Source: Aeromicrobium endophyticum (lineage in GTDB: Bacteria > Actinomycetota > Actinomycetes > Propionibacteriales > Nocardioidaceae). Taken from it: a stretch of DNA of 64,000 nucleotides. Below are positions 57,661 through 64,000 of this stretch, one piece after another. The first letter of the stretch is position 1; the number at the start of each line of letters is the position of its first letter. Below the pieces are notes generated by a model. It saw nothing but the letters and a program-made list of their open reading frames with translations, had not been told where the DNA came from and ran no database searches. The position numbers and the translations under genes were made by a program. The stretch covers positions 434,001-498,000 of the forward strand of contig NZ_QUBR01000002.1 in the NCBI RefSeq assembly GCF_003586285.1, read 5' to 3'.

Positions 57661-58864
57661 GACGCGACCGCTCCGCCCAGGCAGGGGAGAGCGTCACGAC
57701 GTCGCCGATGATCGTGATCGCCGGTGACTCGGCGCCGGCGGCGACCGCCGCGCCGGCGAGGGTCGACAGCGTCGCGACGGTGACACGCTGGGTGGGGGTG
57801 CAACCACGCTCGACGATGGCGGCCGGGGTGTGCGGCCCGTGGCCCGAGGCGATCAGCTCGGCGCAGGTCTGGGCGAGACGCTTGACGCCCATCAGCATCA
57901 CGAGCGTGTGGGCGCCGGTGTGCGGCACCTGGCCGATGTCCTCGTGACCCGTCACGACGGTGAACCCGCGCGAGACTCCGCGGTGCGTCACGGGGATGCC
58001 GGCCGATGCGGCCACCGAGATGGCGCTCGTGACGCCCGGCACGACCTCGACGGGGATGCCTGCTTCACGGCAGGCGATGAGCTCTTCTCCACCGCGGCCG
58101 AAGACGTAGGGGTCGCCGCCCTTGAGGCGGACGACGACCTTGCCCTGCTGCGCGCGGTCGACCAGGAGCGCGTTGATCTCGTGCTGGGGGATGGGGTGGT
58201 GGTCGGGCATCTTGCCGACGTCGATCACCTCGACGTCGGCGTCGAGCTCGGCGAGCAGCGCATGCGGTGCCAGCCGGTCGACGACCACGACGTCGGCCTC
58301 GGCCAGGAGGCGTCGGCCCCGCGTGGTCAGCAGCCCGGGGTCGCCCGGCCCTCCGCCGACCAGGGCGACGAAGCCGTCGGGGTGATGGGTGCGGTGGCGC
58401 ATCGGCAGCTCGCCGGCCTGCAGCGCGGCTGCCACGCCGTCACGGAGCGCCGTGGCGCGACCCGCGTCGCCGCCGCCGCTGACGGCGACCATCACGTCAT
58501 CGACCTGCGCGACGGCCGGGGCCCACGCCGTCGCGTTCTCGGGGTCGCCGCCCTTGAGGCACCAGATCTGCGAGGCCTCGGCGTCGGCCGCCACGAAGTC
58601 GTCGACGGGGGAGTCGGTGGCGGTCTGCACCAGCCACGCACCCTTCAGGTCGCCGGGCGCATACGTGCGGCGGATCCACTGGACGTCGCCGCGACCTATC
58701 GACGAGGCCAGCGAGTCGGACACTGCCGGCGACACCACCGTGACCTCGGCGCCGGCCTGCACGAGCGAGAGCGTGCGCCGGGTGGCGACGTGACCGCCGC
58801 CCACCACGACGACCTTGCGCCCGCCCACGCGCAAGGTCAGCGGCAGGTTGCCCCCAGCCGTCAT
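57650..58864 (-). CDS. cysG: Siroheme synthase (precorrin-2 dehydrogenase / uroporphyrinogen-III methyltransferase)
   Basis: The 404-residue fusion makes siroheme for sulfite or nitrite reductase. The N-terminal dehydrogenase part has VVVVGGGHVATRR and a middle region (about 1-150). The C-terminal SUMT part has ALVGGGPGDPGLLTTRG, VVRLKGGDPYVFGRGGEE and the late GTP-like SAM contact LMGVKRL. The order follows CysG of E. coli, though the ferrochelatase middle domain looks short. The ATG overlaps the cysN stop by 4 nt. Its last codons and stop come from the inverted repeat. Confidence 0.9.
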   Translation of the reverse strand: MTAGGNLPLTLRVGGRKVVVVGGGHVATRRTLSLVQAGAEVTVVSPAVSDSLASSIGRGDVQWIRRTYAPGDLKGAWLVQTATDSPVDDFVAADAEASQIWCLKGGDPENATAWAPAVAQVDDVMVAVSGGGDAGRATALRDGVAAALQAGELPMRHRTHHPDGFVALVGGGPGDPGLLTTRGRRLLAEADVVVVDRLAPHALLAELDADVEVIDVGKMPDHHPIPQHEINALLVDRAQQGKVVVRLKGGDPYVFGRGGEELIACREAGIPVEVVPGVTSAISVAASAGIPVTHRGVSRGFTVVTGHEDIGQVPHTGAHTLVMLMGVKRLAQTCAELIASGHGPHTPAAIVERGCTPTQRVTVATLSTLAGAAVAAGAESPAITIIGDVVTLSPAWAERSRLGG

Positions 58865-60162
58865 GCAGGCGTCGCCGCGGAACCGACCTCGGCCACGGTG
58901 TCGAGCAGCGCGTCGCCGACCATGCCCGCGGCCAGCGTGCCGCCGTCCTGGCCGTCGATCAGCAGGAACGCACCCGTGTCGCGCGAGTGCAGGTATTCCT
59001 CGGCCGGAATGGGCGTGGCCAGGCGCAAGGTGACGTGCCCGATGTCGTTCAGCCCGAGGGACTCGGCGGGCAGGAGGCGCGCGTCCTCGAGGTCGAGCTT
59101 GCCGCCGATCGCCTTGACCATCGCCTGCACGGTCTTCGTGCCGTGCTTCAGCAGCACCTTGGTGCCCGGGACGAGGGTGTGGTCGGCGAGCCAGGCGATG
59201 GTGCCGTCGATGTCCTGCGTGACGGCCGGGACGCTGCGCGAGGTGACGATCAGGTCGCCCCGCGAGATGTCGATGTCGTCGGCGAGGCGCAGCGTCACCG
59301 ACTGCGGGGCGAATGCCTCGTCGAGCGACGCGCCGGCGAAGTCGATGCCGGTGACGGTGCTGGACCGGCCGCTGGGCTGCACCGTGACGGCGTCACCGAC
59401 CCGCACGAGGCCTGACGTGATCTGCCCGGCGTAGCCGCGGTAGTCGCGGAACTCGTCGCCGGCGGCCTGCTGCGGACGGATCACGAGCTGCACGGGGAGG
59501 CGCAGGGGCTCGGAGTGCGGGCTGCCGGCGGGCGACAGCTGCTCGAGGAACGTCAGCAGGCTCGGTCCGTCGTACCAGGGCGTGCGGTCGGAGCGCTCGA
59601 CCACGTTGTCGCCGGCCAGCGCCGAGACGGGGATCGTCGCCACGTCGTACAGCCCGAGGCTGCGGGCCGAGGCGAGCACCTCGTCGGAGACGCGGGTGTA
59701 GGTGGCCTCGTCGAAGTCGACGAGGTCGATCTTGTTGACCACCACGACGACGTGCGGCACCCGCAGCAACGACGCCACCGCGAGGTGCCGGCGCGTCTGC
59801 TCCTGGATGCCGTGGCGCACGTCGACGAGCAGCACCACGACGTCGGCCGTGCTGGCTCCCGTGACGGTGTTGCGGGTGTACTGCACGTGCCCGGGGCAGT
59901 CGGCCAGGATGAACGACCGCTCAGCCGTCGCGAAGTAGCGGTACGCGACGTCGATCGTGATGCCCTGCTCGCGCTCGGAGCGCAGCCCGTCGGTCAGCAG
60001 CGCCAGGTCGGCCGAGGCCAGGCCCCGGTCGCGGCTGACGCGCTCGACGGCGTCGAACTGGTCGGCCAGCACCGACTTGGAGTCGTACAGCAACCGGCCC
60101 ACGAGGGTGGACTTGCCGTCGTCGACGGATCCGGCCGTGGCGAGGCGAAGGAGCGTCCGCAT
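58861..60162 (-). CDS. cysN: Sulfate adenylyltransferase large subunit
   Basis: CysN is the GTPase that drives APS formation with CysD. The 433-residue protein has P-loop GSVDDGKST, switch region ERGITI-like REQGITIDVAYRYF, G3 DCPGHVQY and G4 NKIDL, then two EF-Tu-like barrels (about 225-433). There is no C-terminal APS kinase domain. The ATG at 60162 overlaps the cysD stop by one base; upstream codons in the same frame lack homology. Confidence 0.95.
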   Translation of the reverse strand: MRTLLRLATAGSVDDGKSTLVGRLLYDSKSVLADQFDAVERVSRDRGLASADLALLTDGLRSEREQGITIDVAYRYFATAERSFILADCPGHVQYTRNTVTGASTADVVVLLVDVRHGIQEQTRRHLAVASLLRVPHVVVVVNKIDLVDFDEATYTRVSDEVLASARSLGLYDVATIPVSALAGDNVVERSDRTPWYDGPSLLTFLEQLSPAGSPHSEPLRLPVQLVIRPQQAAGDEFRDYRGYAGQITSGLVRVGDAVTVQPSGRSSTVTGIDFAGASLDEAFAPQSVTLRLADDIDISRGDLIVTSRSVPAVTQDIDGTIAWLADHTLVPGTKVLLKHGTKTVQAMVKAIGGKLDLEDARLLPAESLGLNDIGHVTLRLATPIPAEEYLHSRDTGAFLLIDGQDGGTLAAGMVGDALLDTVAEVGSAATPA

Positions 60163-61073
60163 CAGAAGTAGCCCTCTTTCTTGCGATCTTCCATGGCGGC
60201 CTCGGAGGCTCGGTCGTCGGCCCGCGTGGCGCCGCGCTCGGTCAGACGGGTGCCGGCGACCTCGGCGATGACCGCCTCGACCGTCGTGGCGTCGCTCTCG
60301 ACGGCGCCCGTGCACGAGGCGTCGCCGACGGTCCGGTAGCGCACCTGGCGCTTCTCGACGGTCTCGCCCTCGCGGGGCTGCGACACGTCGCTGACGCTGA
60401 TCAGCATGCCGTCGCGCTCGAACACCTCGCGCTGGTGCGCGTAGTACAGCTCGGGCAGGGCGATGTCCTCGGCGGCGATGTACTGCCAGACGTCGAGCTC
60501 GGTCCAGTTGCTGAGCGGGAAGACGCGGACGTGCTCGCCGGGGCGGTGGCGACCGTTGTAGAGATTCCAGAGCTCGGGACGCTGGTTGCGCGGGTCCCAC
60601 TGGCCGAACTCGTCGCGCAGGCTGAACACGCGCTCCTTGGCGCGAGCCTTCTCCTCGTCGCGGCGCCCGCCACCGAAGACCGCGTCGAACTTGTTGTCCG
60701 TGATGCCGTCGAGCAGCGGCTGGGTCTGCAGCTGGTTGCGGGTGCCGTCGCTGCGCTCGCGCAGTCGTCCGTCATCGATGTAGTCCTGAACCGACGCGAC
60801 CTCGAGCCGCAGGCCCAGCCGCTCGACGGTGGCGTCGCGGAACGCCAGCACCTCGGGGAAGTTGTGGCCCGTGTCGACGTGCATCACCGGGAAGGGGACG
60901 GGTGCCGGCCAGAAGGCCTTCGTGGCCAGGTGGAGCATCACGACGGAGTCCTTGCCGCCGGAGAACAGCAGCACGGGCCGCTCGAACTCGGCGGCCACCT
61001 CGCGGATGATGTGGATCGCCTCGGACTCCAGCCACTGCAGCTGGGTGAGACGGCGTTCGTCGGTCAGGGTCAT
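60162..61073 (-). CDS. cysD: Sulfate adenylyltransferase small subunit
   Basis: CysD forms APS from sulfate and ATP. The 303-residue protein of the PP-loop family has LLFSGGKDSVVMLHLA (about 35-50), HVDTGHNFPEVL, GGRRDEEKARAKER and the C-terminal end EAAMEDRKKEGYF. The length is usual. The ATG at 61073 is 51 nt after cysH. Confidence 0.96.
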   Translation of the reverse strand: MTLTDERRLTQLQWLESEAIHIIREVAAEFERPVLLFSGGKDSVVMLHLATKAFWPAPVPFPVMHVDTGHNFPEVLAFRDATVERLGLRLEVASVQDYIDDGRLRERSDGTRNQLQTQPLLDGITDNKFDAVFGGGRRDEEKARAKERVFSLRDEFGQWDPRNQRPELWNLYNGRHRPGEHVRVFPLSNWTELDVWQYIAAEDIALPELYYAHQREVFERDGMLISVSDVSQPREGETVEKRQVRYRTVGDASCTGAVESDATTVEAVIAEVAGTRLTERGATRADDRASEAAMEDRKKEGYF

Positions 61074-61124
61074 CGGTGCCTTCGTCTTCGGTGGGGAGGC
61101 GTCGTGGGCGGGGGAGCGGGACGC

Positions 61125-61922
61125 TCAGGTGTGCAGGCCGCACTCGGTCTTGTCGAGCCCGGCCCATCGACCCGCGCGCGGGTCCTCGCCGGGCGCGACG
61201 CGGCGGGTGCAGGTGGCGCAGCCGATCGACGGGTAGCCGTCGTTGACGAGCGGGTTGACGATGACGCCGTGGTCATCGGCGTAGGCGAGGAGCTGGTCGA
61301 ACGTCCACGCCGCGAGCGGGTTGATCTTCACCAGACCGTTCTTCTCGTCCCACGTGACGAACGGCGTGTCGGCGCGGGTGGGGCCCTCGTCGCGGCGCAC
61401 GCCGGTGATCCATGCCTCGTAGCCCTGCAGCGTGCGGTGCAGCGGCTCGACCTTGCGCATCTCGCAGCACAGGCCGGGGTCGCGCAGGTAGAGCTTCTCG
61501 CCGAACTCGGCGTCCTGCTCGGCGACGCTGCGCTGCGGCGTCACGTCGACGATCGACAGCTTCATCGACGCCTCGACGGCGTCGCGGGTGCCGATCGTCT
61601 CGGCGAAGTGGTAGCCCGTCTCGAGGAACAGCGTGTCGACCCACGGCAAGTGCTTCGCGACGACGTCGGGCAGGACGGCGTCGGCCATCGAGCAGGCCAC
61701 GGTGGTGCGGTAGCCGAACTCATCGGCGACCCACGCCAGGACGGTCTCGCCATCGGTGTCGGCCAGCCGCTCCTGTGCCTGCAGGGCGACGGCCCTCAGC
61801 TCGTCGTTGGTGCGCCGCGGCGCCAGGAGCGCCTCCCGCTCGGCGAGGTGCGCGGTGCGTTCGTGGTCGTGCGCGATCTGCTGCTGGCGGCGCTCCGCGA
61901 GCGTCAGGACGGCGTCGGTCAT
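61125..61922 (-). CDS. cysH: Adenylylsulfate (APS) reductase
   Basis: The 265-residue reductase has paired cysteines DPGLCCEMRKVEPL and GYPSIGCATCTRRV. These four ligands of a [4Fe-4S] cluster mark APS rather than PAPS reductases. The catalytic Cys is in TECGLH at the C-terminus. Absence of an APS kinase domain nearby agrees with direct APS reduction. Sulfite reductase is not in the window. A leaderless -10 box (TATCCT) precedes the ATG. Confidence 0.94.
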   Translation of the reverse strand: MTDAVLTLAERRQQQIAHDHERTAHLAEREALLAPRRTNDELRAVALQAQERLADTDGETVLAWVADEFGYRTTVACSMADAVLPDVVAKHLPWVDTLFLETGYHFAETIGTRDAVEASMKLSIVDVTPQRSVAEQDAEFGEKLYLRDPGLCCEMRKVEPLHRTLQGYEAWITGVRRDEGPTRADTPFVTWDEKNGLVKINPLAAWTFDQLLAYADDHGVIVNPLVNDGYPSIGCATCTRRVAPGEDPRAGRWAGLDKTECGLHT

Positions 61923-61928
61923 CTTCTC

Positions 61929-61934
61929 AGGATA
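61929..61934 (-). promoter_or_regulatory. -10 box for leaderless cysH-cysD-cysN-cysG operon
   Basis: On the minus strand TATCCT lies 6 nt before the cysH ATG at 61922. Confidence 0.5.
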
Positions 61935-62049
61935 GGTCGCCGCCGCCCGTGCATCCCGAGGCGCGGACCCACGTCCAGATGGCGGAACGTCAAGAGGTGA
62001 CGGCGGTCACACGCGCACCGGACATCGCGACGACTTCGAGACATCCCAT

Positions 62050-62074
62050 GTTTGGAGCGCCGAGGTAGGGGTAC
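62050..62074 (+). promoter_or_regulatory. Stress-sigma (SigB/SigF-type) promoter
   Basis: GTTTGG (62050-62055) and GGGTAC (62069-62074) are spaced by 13 nt, which matches the GTTT-N15-GGGTA consensus for general-stress sigma factors. It lies about 40-70 nt upstream of the 47-aa peptide gene. Confidence 0.65.
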
Positions 62075-62119
62075 GCCGGATCGGAGGTGGCCACCGCCAC
62101 CCGAGAGAGAGGGAGAACC

Positions 62120-62263
62120 ATGGCTTTCATTCTGTGGATCATTGCCGTTGCCATCGCGATCTACGGAGTCCTGCGCCTGGTGCGCGGCGACATCCTGATC
62201 GGCATCATCCTGCTGGTCGTCGCTGCCGCGGTCGGACCCGGCGGATACAGCATCTTCAAATGA
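62120..62263 (+). CDS. 47-aa hydrophobic membrane peptide
   Basis: The peptide (MAFILWIIAVAIAIYGVLRL, then VRGDILIGIILLVVAAAVGP, then GGYSIFK) forms two membrane helices (about 3-20 and 24-40) with a turn RGD between, and ends GPGGYSIFK. Similar short hydrophobic GPGGxS peptides are found in other actinobacteria, without known function. AGGGAG lies 6 nt upstream of the ATG. A stress-sigma promoter and strong terminator frame it, so it is a monocistronic stress gene candidate. Confidence 0.8.
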   Translation: MAFILWIIAVAIAIYGVLRLVRGDILIGIILLVVAAAVGPGGYSIFK

Positions 62264-62268
62264 CCGAC

Positions 62269-62305
62269 GACGAAGGGGCCGCGCTCATCGCGCGGCCCCT
62301 TCGTC
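62269..62305 (+). terminator. 15-bp perfect hairpin after the membrane peptide gene
   Basis: Arms 62269-62283 and 62291-62305 are perfectly complementary, with a 7-nt loop. No T-run follows. It starts 5 nt after the stop codon. Confidence 0.75.
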
Positions 62306-62322
62306 ATGTCCGGCATCGGTCA

Positions 62323-62328
62323 TATGCT
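62323..62328 (+). promoter_or_regulatory. -10 box for leaderless yciO
   Basis: TATGCT lies 6 nt before the ATG at 62335. Confidence 0.5.
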
Positions 62329-62334
62329 CGTCCC

Positions 62335-62958
62335 ATGGTCCGCTTCATCGACATCCATCCCGAGAACCCCCAGCAGCGCGCCGTCGACCAGGCGACCTCG
62401 GTGATCGCCGACGGCGGACTGATCGCCTACCCCACCGACTCCGGCTACGCCCTCGGTGCGCAGATCGGCAACAAGGACGCGCTCGACCGCATCCGCTCGA
62501 TCAGGGCACTCGACGCCAAGCACCACTTCACCTTGGTGTGCAGGGACTTCTCGCAGCTGGGCCAGTTCGTGCACGTCGACAACGCGATCTTCCGCGCCGT
62601 CAAGAACGCGACCCCTGGCCCGTACACGTTCATCCTGCCGGCCACGCGCGAGGTGCCGCGCCGCCTGCTGCACGAGAAGAAGAAGACCGTCGGTGTGCGC
62701 ATCCCCGACAGCAAGGTCGTCCAGGCGCTGCTGGCCGCGTTGGGCGAGCCGATCCTGTCGACGACCCTGATCCTGCCGGGCAGCACCGAGGCCATGACGA
62801 CCGCCTGGGAGATCGCCGAAGAGCTCGACGGGCGCATCGAGGCCGTCGTCGAGTCGGGCGAGGACGTCATCCCCGAGCCGACCACGGTGGTCGACTTCTC
62901 CGATGGCAGCCCCGAGATCGTCCGCGTCGGAGCGGGCGACCCGACTCCGTTCGAGTAG
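62335..62958 (+). CDS. yciO: YciO/Sua5 family protein (threonylcarbamoyl-AMP synthase-like)
   Basis: The 207-residue protein resembles E. coli YciO throughout: IHPENPQQRAVDQA, YPTDSGYALG (in place of the PTDTVYGL of TsaC), HHFTLVCRD, TPGPYTFILPATREVPRRLL and TTVVDFSDGSPEIVRVGAGD. YciO is a relative of the enzyme that makes the t6A intermediate, but with weak activity in vitro; the true role is open. The usual TsaC is likely elsewhere in the genome. Confidence 0.9.
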   Translation: MVRFIDIHPENPQQRAVDQATSVIADGGLIAYPTDSGYALGAQIGNKDALDRIRSIRALDAKHHFTLVCRDFSQLGQFVHVDNAIFRAVKNATPGPYTFILPATREVPRRLLHEKKKTVGVRIPDSKVVQALLAALGEPILSTTLILPGSTEAMTTAWEIAEELDGRIEAVVESGEDVIPEPTTVVDFSDGSPEIVRVGAGDPTPFE

Positions 62959-62959
62959 C

Positions 62960-64000
62960 TCATCGCCGCGGGCTGACCCGCGATGCGAGAGCGGCGGGGA
63001 TCGTGAGCAGGGCGACGGCTGCACCGATCGCCATCAGCGCGGTCGGGGAGACCGCCCGCAGGGCCAGCGTGCTGAGCAGGGGAGCGGCGAAGCCGATGTA
63101 CGTCAGGCTGTAGAACACCGCGTTGAGGGTCGCCAGGTCGTCGCGGTGAGCCATCAGCTCGATCGCGGTGAGGCCGCCGACCAGCACCAGGCCGTACGCC
63201 GTGCCGAGCAGGACGGCCACCAGCGGCAGCAGCCACGCGAGGTCGGTGCGGGCGACCACGACTCCCAGCAACAGCCCGCAGGTCGCCGCCAGCAGACCGG
63301 CCGCGATGATGAGCCGCGCGTCGCCCAGCCGCTTGCCGAACGGCTGGACGAAGGCGCCAGTCCAGAGCGTCAGCCCGCAGAGCGCGCCGGTGACGGCGAC
63401 GGGCGCCACGTCGACGTCCACGAAGGTCGGGATCGTCGCGAAGCTCGTCGACGCCGCGCCGAAGACCCACGGGGCGGTCAGCAGGATGCCCAGCACGAAG
63501 GGCCGGCCGCGCAGCACGCGCCACACCTCGTGGCCGTGGCGCGAGGTGTCGGCAGCAGGGGCGGCGGGTTCTGGTGCGTGCCAGGCGATCGGGACGACGA
63601 GCGCCATCAGCACGAGGTGCGGCACGTACGGCAGCAGCGTCGGGGCCGGCAGCCACTGCGCGACCGCGCCTGCGACGAGCGGTCCTGAACCGAAGCCGGC
63701 CGACAGCGCCAGCGCGGCCCGTCGCGCCCCCGTGCCGCCCGGACGATCAGCCGAGAGCTCCTTGATCCAGGCCGATCCCGGCGCGAAGGCAGCACCGGAC
63801 GCCACGCCGGCCATCAGGCGTCCGACGAGGAGGACGGCGAGGCTGTGACCGCCGACGACCAGCACGACGGTCGCGGCGATCGACAGGACGAGCACCGGGC
63901 GCATGACCCGCCGACGTCCGACACGGTCGGAGATGGGCCCGAAGACCAGCAGGGCGGGGATCAGCCCCAGCGCATAGGCGCCGAACAGACCCGTCACGGC
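62960..64000 (-). CDS. MFS transporter, partial (N-terminus outside window)
   Basis: The visible 346 codons cover most of a 12-helix major facilitator. The loop motif A between helices 2 and 3, GPISDRVGRRRVM, is near the truncated end, so only helix 1 and the start are missing. Helices continue to the end RVSPRR. The substrate cannot be told. The gene stops two bases from the yciO stop (convergent). Confidence 0.88.
   Translation of the reverse strand, partial: AVTGLFGAYALGLIPALLVFGPISDRVGRRRVMRPVLVLSIAATVVLVVGGHSLAVLLVGRLMAGVASGAAFAPGSAWIKELSADRPGGTGARRAALALSAGFGSGPLVAGAVAQWLPAPTLLPYVPHLVLMALVVPIAWHAPEPAAPAADTSRHGHEVWRVLRGRPFVLGILLTAPWVFGAASTSFATIPTFVDVDVAPVAVTGALCGLTLWTGAFVQPFGKRLGDARLIIAAGLLAATCGLLLGVVVARTDLAWLLPLVAVLLGTAYGLVLVGGLTAIELMAHRDDLATLNAVFYSLTYIGFAAPLLSTLALRAVSPTALMAIGAAVALLTIPAALASRVSPRR

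Overview
The window is high-GC DNA with short gaps and many ATGA/GTGA start-stop overlaps. Gene order is typically actinobacterial: fmt-rsmB-rpe-rib, infC-rpmI-rplT-trmH-pheST, argCJBDFRH, and a block matching mycobacterial Rv1822-Rv1832 (pgsA2, DUF881, sbp, DUF881, gcvH, garA, merR, DUF151, merR, gcvP). I infer a Nocardioidaceae-like actinobacterium (Nocardioides/Aeromicrobium type); the genus cannot be proven from the sequence alone. No rRNA, tRNA, CRISPR array, transposase or prophage gene was seen.

Layout. 1-4010: 3' end of priA, then fmt, rsmB, rpe. 4054-7648: FMN riboswitch and ribD-ribE-ribBA-ribH. 7671-9780: hisE, hisG, a PH-domain membrane protein and an SseB-like protein. 9764-10777 (minus): ACT-GNAT protein. 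10846-18084: infC (AUC start, attenuated leader), rpmI, rplT, a SpoU methyltransferase, an orphan histidine kinase, pheS, pheT. 18192-20652 (minus): LemA and DUF2207 proteins. 20710-29411: arginine operon headed by a type-2 argG behind an ArgR-box-like site, with argR inside. 29421-30721: cyclophilin lipoprotein and 3-methyladenine DNA glycosylase. 30703-36661: two-component system divergent from a tripartite tricarboxylate transporter (tctCBA) and uspA, with an exact 80-bp tandem duplication in between. 36671-38826: SAM-fold protein and rocD. 38872-42637: copper block (membrane protein, YcnI, CopC, CopD-CtaG). 42663-43280: sodA. 43511-51984: the Rv1822-Rv1832-like block, ending in a glycine riboswitch and gcvP. 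51933-57660: hydrolase, rskA/sigK, two membrane proteins, rtcB behind a leader with small ORF and terminator, lipoprotein, small truncated-looking protein. 57650-61922 (minus): siroheme synthase, cysN, cysD, cysH. 62120-64000: 47-aa membrane peptide behind a stress-sigma-like promoter, YciO, partial MFS transporter.

Regulation is the richest layer. Ten genes have a TANNNT -10 box 6-8 nt before the start codon, indicating leaderless mRNAs. Hairpins at operon ends lack U-tracts, whereas the only two U-tract terminators lie just upstream of infC and rtcB, which suggests attenuation. The glycine riboswitch has a degenerate second aptamer and an 8-bp complementarity between its aptamer and the gcvP ribosome binding site. 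Three convergent junctions carry inverted repeats; in one, each arm supplies the TAA stop codon of the gene that reads into it.
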